Shown here: positions 5,486-12,799 of the stretch, piece after piece | Layout of the letters: the number at the start of each line of letters is the position of its first letter | Position numbering within the stretch: the stretch's first letter is position 1 | Source: Deltaproteobacteria bacterium | GTDB lineage: Bacteria > Bdellovibrionota > UBA1018 | Assembly: GCA_016194835.1 (NCBI GenBank) | Contig: JACQAU010000055.1 | Span: 1 to 12,799 of the forward strand | Reading direction: 5' to 3' | DNA: 12,799 bases | Notes under the pieces: model-generated | What the model saw: the letters and a program-made list of their open reading frames with translations, nothing else | Told to the model about the DNA's origin: nothing | The model's database searches: none | Program-made: the position numbers and the translations under genes

Positions 5486-7534
5486 ATGTCCAGTGTATCG
5501 CCCACTGACGGGGGTTATCAGTATTACCGTCAAACACTACAAGAGCTAGAAGACGAACTAAATGCACAAGCTCAAAAACATAAAAAAAATCAAGATGAAC
5601 AAGTGCAAGAACTAGATAATAATTATCAAACTGAATTGCGGAAAAAAGATGCGGAGATGGATAGAACAGTTCAGAATCTAAGAAATAATCTAGAAGAAAC
5701 ACTGACAAGAGCAAAAACAGAAAATCACGATGAAATTGCAAGAATTAAAAACGAAACATATGATAAGTATGGACGATATCAGGGCAATGAAGCTGATGTG
5801 TTAAAACAGCAATTTAAATCAGCAGAGCAAGGTTGGACTGATATACATAAAAACGACAAAAAACTTCTTGAGGATTCAGAAAGTGTCTATACTAAACATT
5901 CTGAAGACGTAAATCAAAAGCACCAGTTAGATTTAGAGAAAGCATTGAGTACACAAAGAGATTCTTTTAATGAAATTTATTCGCAAGATTTGCAAGAAAA
6001 AAAATCTGCTTTTGATGGATATTTAGGCGATGTTCAGAAACAATATCAAAATCTAGTCGATGATCAGATGAAACAAGCAAATTATAATCGTCGAGAAACA
6101 AATCACTCGGTAGATGAACTTAAAAAAGATCATGAAAAACAATTGACTAAGTTAAAAGACACGGATGATTTGCGAGCTGATGACCGGCAAAAAGCTTTTT
6201 CAGACACTATACAGCTTATAGTCAATAAAGCCAAAGACGGTGCCCGTGTGGATAATCAAATATTGCGAGACCAGATAAGCAGTTATTTGGACAACGAATC
6301 CCACATTAAACATGAAAAAGCAAATGTCACACAACAAGCAATTAGTGATTATGAACGTGATTGGTTAAGGCGAGAAAAATCCATCAAAGAAGGCTATGAA
6401 GACGAAATTGCTGATTTAAAAAGAAAATTAAATGAAACAGAAGAAGTCTCAATTCAAAAGAAAAACGAGGCACTTAAAGAAAAAGATTCACATTTTACGA
6501 ATCTAGTTTTAAAACAAAATTTAGAGAATCACACTGCAAGAAAAGATCTGACAAATGCCTTTCAACAAAACTATAATCAGTTGCAAAACCAACTTGTACA
6601 GGAGCGGGACAGGTCAGATATAACTAATGAGAAAACAATAAAAGAAATGAAAGATGATCGTGAAAATGCTCTCAAAGAACAAGCTAAAGCTTATAATGAC
6701 ACGCTTTCACAAGTACACGAAGCCAGTAGTGATAAGATAAAATTACTAGAACAAGAGTTAAATTATAGAAAAAACACAGGGGATACTTCTGCAATTCCTC
6801 CTGCTGCTGAAGCCAACTTGCGACAATCCATTGTCAAAGAGTATGAAAAAACCTTTCAGGCAGAACGAAACTCAAATGAGGCAGCTTTGGATCGAATTCA
6901 AAGAGAGTCATCTCAAAGACTATATGATTTGCACTCTGAAAATCAAAGCAAAGAAAATAGTTTGAGTCAACAACATGCTTCTCAAACGCAAGAAGACCGA
7001 GCAAATTTCATGCATCACTTGCAGGATTTAGAATTCTTAAAGGAAAACACACTTAAAAATAAGGAAGATGAACATAACCGTGAAACCGATAATCTCAATA
7101 ATAATTATGCTTCGGTTCTAAATAAACAAAAAAAACAGTATGAAGAACTACTAGAGTTGACAAAAGCAGAGCTTGGAGCAAAAGCACAAGAAATACGTTT
7201 GGACAAAGACTTTCAGATGCGCATGGCTCAAAGAGAATATGCTGCAAAACAAAATGAAATGATAAGAGAATATGAGAAAAAATTTACAGATCAAAAAAGT
7301 GATTATGAAGCTATGATTGATTCAATCAAGGAGGATGGTAATAAAAGTATCAGAGACCAGGATAGGGCACATCGCAGAGAAGTTGATGACTTAACAAAAG
7401 CTTATGAGCAAAAACTGGCCCAGCAAGAGCAACAGATGAAAGAACGCGAACGTGTCACAACACAAAATCATGAACAAGAGCTCGATAATATGAGACGTGC
7501 ACACAATGCGTTACTTCAGAGAAGAAATGTTTAG
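5486..7534 (+). CDS. Long coiled-coil protein, cytoplasmic (682 aa)
   Basis: Almost the whole length is charged, Gln/Glu/Lys/Asp/Asn-rich and heptad-like, typical of a long parallel coiled coil. There is no signal peptide, no membrane segment and no cysteine that I can see. Breaks occur near residues 90-100 (KYGRYQGNE) and at a short linker around Pro438-Pro439. If helical throughout, it would reach on the order of 100 nm. The N-terminus (SSVSPTDGGYQYYRQ) is non-helical and may be a docking tag. No Shine-Dalgarno is evident before the ATG, 25 bases after the Hpt-CheW stop, so translation may depend on coupling. No named family is recognised; SMC-like, filament-scaffold and receptor-array linker roles are all open. 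I infer a structural partner of its two neighbours. Confidence 0.85.
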   Translation: MSSVSPTDGGYQYYRQTLQELEDELNAQAQKHKKNQDEQVQELDNNYQTELRKKDAEMDRTVQNLRNNLEETLTRAKTENHDEIARIKNETYDKYGRYQGNEADVLKQQFKSAEQGWTDIHKNDKKLLEDSESVYTKHSEDVNQKHQLDLEKALSTQRDSFNEIYSQDLQEKKSAFDGYLGDVQKQYQNLVDDQMKQANYNRRETNHSVDELKKDHEKQLTKLKDTDDLRADDRQKAFSDTIQLIVNKAKDGARVDNQILRDQISSYLDNESHIKHEKANVTQQAISDYERDWLRREKSIKEGYEDEIADLKRKLNETEEVSIQKKNEALKEKDSHFTNLVLKQNLENHTARKDLTNAFQQNYNQLQNQLVQERDRSDITNEKTIKEMKDDRENALKEQAKAYNDTLSQVHEASSDKIKLLEQELNYRKNTGDTSAIPPAAEANLRQSIVKEYEKTFQAERNSNEAALDRIQRESSQRLYDLHSENQSKENSLSQQHASQTQEDRANFMHHLQDLEFLKENTLKNKEDEHNRETDNLNNNYASVLNKQKKQYEELLELTKAELGAKAQEIRLDKDFQMRMAQREYAAKQNEMIREYEKKFTDQKSDYEAMIDSIKEDGNKSIRDQDRAHRREVDDLTKAYEQKLAQQEQQMKERERVTTQNHEQELDNMRRAHNALLQRRNV

Positions 7535-7561
7535 AGCTTAATATAATTTTTTAGTATTTTT

Positions 7562-8239
7562 ATGCACGAATATTTAATAGTACCGTGGGTTGTTTTTTTT
7601 AGGCGGATGTTGCTTCCATTTAGTATTATTTTTTTAACTAGCTTCTTTATTATGGGTACAATTGCAACATCCCATTTTGTAAAAGATTATTACTCAAAAT
7701 CTACTGTAATTCCGCAATCACAAATTAAAGTCGAAGGTCGATTGCCTTCGGTATTACAGTGGAGACGGACTGTAGATTCTTGGACTCATATTCCAGAGAT
7801 TTGCCAATCCAATCTGGTAGTAAGTGAGTTTCATAAAAAACAGTGTGAAAGCTATTGGACAGAAACTTATATAGGAACTGCCGTTTCTGCTTTTCCATTT
7901 ATTGCTATTATTATTTTTATTTTGTTTGTAATAGATTTGATGAGTGGATTTTATAAACGTGTTGCAAGAAAAATCCAACTCGGCAAAGCATTGTGCGTAG
8001 GTATGGTAACTGAACCTTCGTGGTTGCCAAATGATTTTTTTTCGTATTTTTTCTGCCTCGTGCCTATATGCATACAAAAACAAGATGGAGAACAAATCAA
8101 AGCTTATGTTTCTATGAGAAATAAAAAGCCCAAACCTGGCGAGAAACTTGCCTTGTTCGAAGCGCCAAAGGCATTTGGTGGAACGCGTTATTTGGGTGTA
8201 CTTTATGCCCCACACATAGTAGTATTAGTCGGTGGATGA
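7562..8239 (+). CDS. Two-pass inner-membrane protein of unknown function (225 aa)
   Basis: The family is not recognised. Hydrophobic segments lie at about residues 17-36 and 103-127. Arg14-Arg15 before the first and the basic YKRVARK after the second predict both ends in the cytoplasm. The ~65-residue loop between them would be periplasmic and holds Cys81 and Cys95, which could form a disulfide. The ~95-residue cytoplasmic tail is mixed alpha/beta in character and ends in a beta-like PGEKLALFE ... VVLVGG stretch. There is no Shine-Dalgarno in the AT-rich leader. The gene starts 27 bases after the coiled-coil gene, so it is probably co-transcribed and could be its membrane anchor (inference). 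Confidence 0.75.
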   Translation: MHEYLIVPWVVFFRRMLLPFSIIFLTSFFIMGTIATSHFVKDYYSKSTVIPQSQIKVEGRLPSVLQWRRTVDSWTHIPEICQSNLVVSEFHKKQCESYWTETYIGTAVSAFPFIAIIIFILFVIDLMSGFYKRVARKIQLGKALCVGMVTEPSWLPNDFFSYFFCLVPICIQKQDGEQIKAYVSMRNKKPKPGEKLALFEAPKAFGGTRYLGVLYAPHIVVLVGG

Positions 8240-8265
8240 TGTGCGCTCTGCGCTGTATCAAATCA

Positions 8266-8294
8266 TTGGCTTTTATTACGCAATTTAGTTAATA
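8266..8294 (+). promoter_or_regulatory. Weak candidate promoter just upstream of dnaE
   Basis: TTGGCT (8266-8271) and TTAATA (8289-8294) are separated by 17 bases, a sigma70-like arrangement. Transcription would begin almost at the dnaE start codon and leave virtually no leader. It may be chance in AT-rich sequence; dnaE could equally be read through from upstream. The 63-base gap also holds GCGC-TCT-GCGC at 8244-8254, too short to call a terminator. Confidence 0.2.
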
Positions 8295-8302
8295 ACAATG
8301 CA

Positions 8303-11300
8303 ATGGAAGAGTCAGGATTGAATTTTGTTCATCTTCATGTCCATACACAGTACAGCCTTTTAGAGGGCGCTATTCGTATTGAAGATCTAATGCAGGAAGT
8401 GCCGAAAATGGGCATGAATGCTGTTGCTATAACAGATACCCACCAATTGTTTGGTGTAAATGATTTTTATACGCAAGCAACTAAAAAAAAAATAAAACCG
8501 ATTATTGGTTGTGAAGTTTTTTACGCTCCTCACGGAATATTAGCTAATACAAAAAAAGAAGCTGCATTGCAGTTTAAACCACGTGTTTTCCATTTAGTAC
8601 TTCTTTGCAAGGATTTGATAGGATATCAAAATCTATGCCAGTTATTAACGGAGTCGTATAAGCAAGCTTTTTTGAATCAAAAAGAACAAACTGGTTTTGT
8701 AAAAGCCTACGTCACAAGAGAGCCTTTAGAACGTTACAGTCAAGGGTTAATTGCACTCTCTGGATGTTTAAAGGGCGAACTTTCTTATCATATATTATCT
8801 CAAGATGAAGAGTCTTTGATTGAATCTGCTAAGTGGTTACAAGAGTGCTTTAAAGACGATTTTTATTTAGAACTGCAAGATAACAGATTACCTGAACAAG
8901 ATTTAGTGAATGAAACGCTTTATCGATTAGGAAAAGACTTAAGTATTGCGTGTGTGGCAACTAGTGATTGTCATTATTTAAAATCTGAAGACGCTGAAGC
9001 ACATGAAGTCTTGCAGTGTATCGAACACGGTAGGACTTTAGATCTTCAGCGTTCAAAAAGTTTGGTTCCAGCAGATTATTCTTTCAAGTCTCCCAGTCAA
9101 ATGTATGCAGCTTTTACAAAATTTGAGGGAGCGGCCAAGCAAACCGTAGAAATTGCAAAAAAGTGCCAATTGAAATTCAAATTTAAGGATGACAAAGGTA
9201 AAACCATATACCATCTCCCACATTTCAAAGCAGATGATTTGGATGAAAACACTGATCTCAATGACTACTTATGCCAACAGGCACGAAAAGGATTAGTCAC
9301 AAGACTGCATCAGTCTCAATTTAAAAAACATAGAGATAATTTAAATTTAAAAAATAATATAGAAGAGCAGTATAGTCTACGCCTTGAAGATGAACTAGTA
9401 ATGATTGGAAAAACTGGTTTTTCTAGTTATTTTTTAATTGTTGCTGATTTTATCAACTGGGCTAAGAGCCAAGGTATTCCTGTGGGACCTGGCAGAGGCT
9501 CTGGTGCTGGATCTCTGGTGGCATATGCATTAAACATTACTGATATAGATCCCATTGTGTTTAATTTGCTTTTTGAGCGGTTTATCAATCCTGAACGTGT
9601 TAGTATGCCTGATTTTGATATTGATTTTTGCCAAGATAGGCGCTCAGAGGTGATTAACTACGTATCAAAAAAATATGGAGAGCAAAATGTCTCTCAAATA
9701 ATAACATTTGGTAAATTGCAACCACGTGCCGTAGTAAAAGATGTCGGTAGGGTTTTAGGGTTTTCTTTTTCTGATACGGATCAGTTGACCAAACTTATTC
9801 CAGAAGAACTTAATATTACACTCAAAGATGCTCTAGAAAAAGAGCCGAGACTTCAAGAAAAAATAGAACAAGATGTAAAAGTAAAAAAAGTTTTTGATTA
9901 CGCTTTAAAGCTCGAAGGGCTATATCGCAATGCCGGGATTCATGCTGCAGGTGTCATTATTACTGAAGAGCCTGTTGTTAAGTACTGTCCACTTTATGTT
10001 GGTAAGGATGGTATTTTAGTCACTCAGTTTGATAAAGATTCTGCAGAGGCAATTGGACTTATTAAGTTTGATTTTTTGGGTCTTAAAACTCTAACCGTGA
10101 TTGATCATGCAGTAAAACTAACCGGTGTGGAGTTAAGTCAAATTGATTATTCAGATCCCAAGGTTTTTGCATTAATCAGTTCTGGAGACACGGATGGTGT
10201 GTTTCAGGTTGAGAGCTCAGGTATGAAAGATTTGTGTAGTCGTATACAGCCAACCTCACTTGAGGATTTAACGGCAATTAATGCACTTTATCGTCCAGGA
10301 CCTTTAGGCTCTGGTATGGTTGATGATTTTATTGATCGAAAACATGGCAAAAAACCAATTGCTTATGAAGCACAAGCGTTAGAGTCCATATTAAAAGACA
10401 CATATGGCGTGATTTTATATCAAGAGCAAGTTATGCAAATTGCCAGGGAGCTTGCGGGCTATAGTTTGGGTCAAGCTGATATTTTGCGACGTGCGATGGG
10501 AAAGAAGAAAACAGAAGAAATGGCAGAAAATCGTGAGATTTTTGTCAAAGGTGCGGTACGTCATGGATTGGCACAACAAAAAGCCGAAGGAATTTTTGAT
10601 TTGATGGCAAAGTTTGCCGAATACGGATTTAATAAATCTCATTCAGCAGCTTATGCGTTATTGACGTATCAAACAGCATGGTTAAAAACTCATTTTTCAG
10701 CCGAGTTTTTGGCTGCTCTAATGACGACTGAAATAAATAATACAGATAAAATAACAAAATATATTCAAGATGCCAAAGCACACCAGATCCCAGTTTTACC
10801 ACCGGATATTAATGCCTCACAAAAGTCATTTAATGTCGAAATACTGCCGGATGGTAAAAAAGCAATTCGTTTTGGTTTAGAAGCCATTAAGGGAGTAGGG
10901 GGTATAGCTGTTGAAAGTATTTTAGAGGCTAAAGTTTCACCTTTTAAAAGTATTTTTGATTTTTCTAAACGTGTTTCAACCAGAAAAGTAAATAAAAAAG
11001 TATTAGAAGCTCTGGTTTTATCTGGCGCTTTTGATCGTGTCACTACGGTCAACCGTGCAACACTTTTTAATTCTTTAGAGAGCTTGTTGTCATATGCTGC
11101 AGAAGAACAAGTAGAAAAAGAACTGGGGCAATCTTCTTTTTTTGATTCTCTTAAGGTCGAAGAGGTAAAACTAGGGATCTCAGAAGAAGGCTTATTTAAA
11201 GCTCAAGAAGATTGGCCCTTGGCAAAACGGTTATCTTTGGAGAGACAAGTGGTGGGGTTTTATATTTCTGGTCACCCAATGGACACTTGGCAAAGGGTTT

Positions 11301-11920
11301 GTGACGAATGGCTAAAGTGGAACACGGAAAAAATAATACTACATGCCAAATCACAGCCAGCTCCAGCGCCAAAGAGTGCAAACTCCTTTGAAGACTATAA
11401 ATATCGTTTAAGGAAAGAAATCAATTTGGCAGGTATTTTTAGTAATTTTAAGGAGATTTCTACCAAAAAAGGCTCTAAAATGGCCTTTGTAAGGATAGAA
11501 GATTTGTATGGAAGTGTCGAGGTTATTTTTTTTAGCGAGGCATATCAGACTCATCAGGAGCTGATTCGCGCCTTACTGGCCGAAGCGCAGCCTGTTTTAG
11601 TGAGTGGTGAATTAGATACTAGGGAGGAAATACCTAAAGTTTTTGCAAGAGATTTGATGAACTTGGCTCAAGCTCATGAAAAACGAGTACAGAAAATGAT
11701 TTTAAAATTACATTTAAGCCGCGTTGCTTCGGAACAACTCAGGGAGTTAAAAAGGCATTTGTTGCAATATCGTGGTGCGTGCGAATTGCATATTTTATTT
11801 TTTAACGATCAAGCTCAAGTCGGTATAGCTTTGCCAAAGACATTTAGGGTAAGACCTTGTATTGAATTTGTAAGTTTTATTGAAAAACTATTTGGTAAGG
11901 ATGTGATACAATTTATATGA
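8303..11920 (+). CDS. dnaE: DNA polymerase III alpha subunit (replicative polymerase)
   Basis: This is the catalytic subunit of the replicative holoenzyme. At 1205 residues it is normal for DnaE. The N-terminal PHP domain shows HLHVHTQYSLLEG (His10, His12, His14), ITDTHQLFG and ATSDCHYL (Asp222, His224); motif II has TDT where metal-binding PHP domains usually have TDH, so PHP activity is uncertain. The polymerase core has GPGRGSGAGS near residue 395, catalytic PDFDIDF at 436-442 (Asp437, Asp439) and FDFLGLKTL with Asp590. Further conserved motifs are FQVESSGM, YRPGPLGSGM, YQEQVMQIA and FNKSHSAAYALL. A helix-hairpin-helix region follows (FGLEAIKGVG), an OB fold at ~1040-1120 (AGIFSNFKE ... 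SGELDTREE) and a C-terminal tail of the tau-binding type. The start is ATG 8303 without an evident Shine-Dalgarno; an out-of-frame ATG lies at 8298. It is intact, with no sign of damage. Confidence 0.98.
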   Translation: MEESGLNFVHLHVHTQYSLLEGAIRIEDLMQEVPKMGMNAVAITDTHQLFGVNDFYTQATKKKIKPIIGCEVFYAPHGILANTKKEAALQFKPRVFHLVLLCKDLIGYQNLCQLLTESYKQAFLNQKEQTGFVKAYVTREPLERYSQGLIALSGCLKGELSYHILSQDEESLIESAKWLQECFKDDFYLELQDNRLPEQDLVNETLYRLGKDLSIACVATSDCHYLKSEDAEAHEVLQCIEHGRTLDLQRSKSLVPADYSFKSPSQMYAAFTKFEGAAKQTVEIAKKCQLKFKFKDDKGKTIYHLPHFKADDLDENTDLNDYLCQQARKGLVTRLHQSQFKKHRDNLNLKNNIEEQYSLRLEDELVMIGKTGFSSYFLIVADFINWAKSQGIPVGPGRGSGAGSLVAYALNITDIDPIVFNLLFERFINPERVSMPDFDIDFCQDRRSEVINYVSKKYGEQNVSQIITFGKLQPRAVVKDVGRVLGFSFSDTDQLTKLIPEELNITLKDALEKEPRLQEKIEQDVKVKKVFDYALKLEGLYRNAGIHAAGVIITEEPVVKYCPLYVGKDGILVTQFDKDSAEAIGLIKFDFLGLKTLTVIDHAVKLTGVELSQIDYSDPKVFALISSGDTDGVFQVESSGMKDLCSRIQPTSLEDLTAINALYRPGPLGSGMVDDFIDRKHGKKPIAYEAQALESILKDTYGVILYQEQVMQIARELAGYSLGQADILRRAMGKKKTEEMAENREIFVKGAVRHGLAQQKAEGIFDLMAKFAEYGFNKSHSAAYALLTYQTAWLKTHFSAEFLAALMTTEINNTDKITKYIQDAKAHQIPVLPPDINASQKSFNVEILPDGKKAIRFGLEAIKGVGGIAVESILEAKVSPFKSIFDFSKRVSTRKVNKKVLEALVLSGAFDRVTTVNRATLFNSLESLLSYAAEEQVEKELGQSSFFDSLKVEEVKLGISEEGLFKAQEDWPLAKRLSLERQVVGFYISGHPMDTWQRVCDEWLKWNTEKIILHAKSQPAPAPKSANSFEDYKYRLRKEINLAGIFSNFKEISTKKGSKMAFVRIEDLYGSVEVIFFSEAYQTHQELIRALLAEAQPVLVSGELDTREEIPKVFARDLMNLAQAHEKRVQKMILKLHLSRVASEQLRELKRHLLQYRGACELHILFFNDQAQVGIALPKTFRVRPCIEFVSFIEKLFGKDVIQFI

Positions 11921-12799
11921 TGAAAAGAAAGATTATTGTTTTTTTAAGTATTTTATTTTTTTCAATATGTGCTGCGCAGGAAAAATTTCAAACTGAGTTT
12001 CAAAATGAATTTGATAACGTGCAAAAAAAGCTAGGTGTTCTTGATCCGTGGCAGGTGAAAATTTTTAAAGAAGAAGTTATTGTTTTCCCAGAACGGTTTA
12101 TAAAAAATTATACACGTCAGGCACAAGGGTTAAGTGCAGAAGTTGATATAGAAAGTATTCGTGGTCATCTAAAGTTTTCAGCTAAAAATATTTTTAAGGG
12201 TACAGAATTTCCTCTAATTATTTTATTTGATTTAGATCAAGCGTGCACTGTTTGTTTAGAAAGCGAGGCAATGTTTAAGAGTTTTATTTCATCAGTGTTT
12301 GAACGAAGAGCTTTTAAACCAGTTTGGATAGAGAATAAAAAAAAACGTAATGACTTAGACGAATTTATAATTGAAAATATCGCAAAAAATAAAGCTATGG
12401 GGGGAGTGTTTTTTCAATTCAAGCAGCTTTTAACGAATGAAGATGAAGCCGCACACGAAGACGAAGCGCGTTATCTTGTCTCAGCCGCGTTTCATTTTGC
12501 GCAAGTGCCATTGTTAGATCAAAAATTTCAGTTCCAGGTAGATACCACTGAAGTTGGTAATTTTAATGAAGTTGTTTTTAGCTTACTTGCTCAGGCATTT
12601 TTAGAGTTCAATCAAAAATTAGATTTTACTCAAGCCAATCAATTGCAAGAAGGGTCAGATAGAATTTTGTTAGAGGTAAGTGGCGTTAAAACATATAAAC
12701 ACTTGACGGAATTAGTGATTGAGCTTCAAAATAAATTTATGCAAAATAAATTTATGAATGATAAAGTGCTGCTACATAAGATTTCGCCAGGCAGAGTGA
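11917..12799 (+). CDS. Exported protein with a CxxC motif, possibly thioredoxin-like (partial, runs off the window)
   Basis: The frame begins at ATG 11917 (a second in-frame ATG follows at 11920) and stays open for 294 codons to the window end. It overlaps the dnaE stop as ATGA, suggesting translational coupling. Residues 1-20 are a signal peptide (basic MKRK, hydrophobic core, SICAA before Gln21); the Cys18 context is not a good lipobox. A hydrophobic strand (FPLIILFDLD) leads directly into Cys110-Thr-Val-Cys113 and an amphipathic helix, the arrangement seen in thioredoxin-fold proteins, so a periplasmic redox or structural role is possible. The remainder is unremarkable mixed helix and strand. 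A 15-base tandem duplication lies near the right edge. The exported nature is well supported; the thioredoxin fold is a guess from pattern. Confidence 0.8.
   Translation, partial: MMKRKIIVFLSILFFSICAAQEKFQTEFQNEFDNVQKKLGVLDPWQVKIFKEEVIVFPERFIKNYTRQAQGLSAEVDIESIRGHLKFSAKNIFKGTEFPLIILFDLDQACTVCLESEAMFKSFISSVFERRAFKPVWIENKKKRNDLDEFIIENIAKNKAMGGVFFQFKQLLTNEDEAAHEDEARYLVSAAFHFAQVPLLDQKFQFQVDTTEVGNFNEVVFSLLAQAFLEFNQKLDFTQANQLQEGSDRILLEVSGVKTYKHLTELVIELQNKFMQNKFMNDKVLLHKISPGRV
12727..12756 (+). repeat. Perfect 15-bp tandem duplication in the partial exported-protein gene
   Basis: CAAAATAAATTTATG occurs twice head to tail (12727-12741 and 12742-12756). It is in frame and adds one extra copy of a five-residue unit (QNKFMQNKFM), consistent with a recent slippage duplication that preserves the frame. 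Confidence 0.9.

Noticed and set aside
7754..8215. 153-codon open frame on the - strand
   Set aside because: It is entirely antisense to the two-pass membrane protein gene. Its product is Lys/Phe/Tyr-rich without domain features, as expected for a shadow frame in AT-rich DNA.
8244..8254. GCGC-TCT-GCGC hairpin before dnaE as a terminator
   Set aside because: The stem has only four pairs with a three-base loop and is not followed by a T tract.
10765..11052. 95-codon - strand open frame inside dnaE
   Set aside because: It is antisense to the well-conserved polymerase region and has no independent start signal.

Overview
The window is AT-rich bacterial DNA (by eye about two thirds A+T) and densely coded. 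No rRNA, tRNA, CRISPR array or transposase gene is visible. UvrA and a full-length DnaE place it on a chromosome. A signal-peptide protein, a Hpt/CheW-type signalling protein and a relic of a large Ig-like/LamG surface protein suggest a motile, low-GC, Gram-negative-type bacterium. A Bdellovibrionota/Oligoflexia-like lineage would fit, but that is inference from gene style and no marker here proves it.

Layout: (1) 1-267, + strand, is the tail of a gene that enters from the left. It looks like the dimerisation part of a sensor histidine kinase without its ATPase domain. (2) 268-403 is a convergent intergenic spacer with small direct and inverted repeats. (3) 404-3238, - strand, is uvrA, full length except that the seven-residue core of the first Walker A motif is absent. 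(4) 3239-3497 is a divergent intergenic region with an inverted repeat and a perfect palindrome, likely regulatory. (5) 3498-3812, + strand, is a small single-membrane-segment protein. (6) 3825-4697, - strand, is a fragment of a surface protein: the end of one Ig-like repeat, one complete repeat, and a LamG domain cut off before its end. (7) 4714-8239, + strand, is a closely spaced three-gene run: a kinase-less Hpt+CheW-like protein, a 682-residue cysteine-free coiled-coil protein, and a two-pass membrane protein. (8) 8303-11920 is dnaE, the replicative polymerase alpha subunit. (9) From 11917 to the window end is an exported protein with a CxxC motif, whose start overlaps the dnaE stop by four bases.

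Genes 7-9 run in one direction with gaps of 25, 27 and 63 bases and one 4-base overlap, so they could form one transcript. The most unusual observations are the UvrA lacking its first P-loop (with Ser to Ala in the first ABC signature) and the Hpt-CheW / coiled-coil / membrane-protein locus. The latter looks like a scaffold or receptor-array-linked system that I do not recognise. Three proteins in the first 5.5 kb belong to ATP-using families but lack an expected ATP-binding element. The same stretch also holds the broken surface-protein gene.
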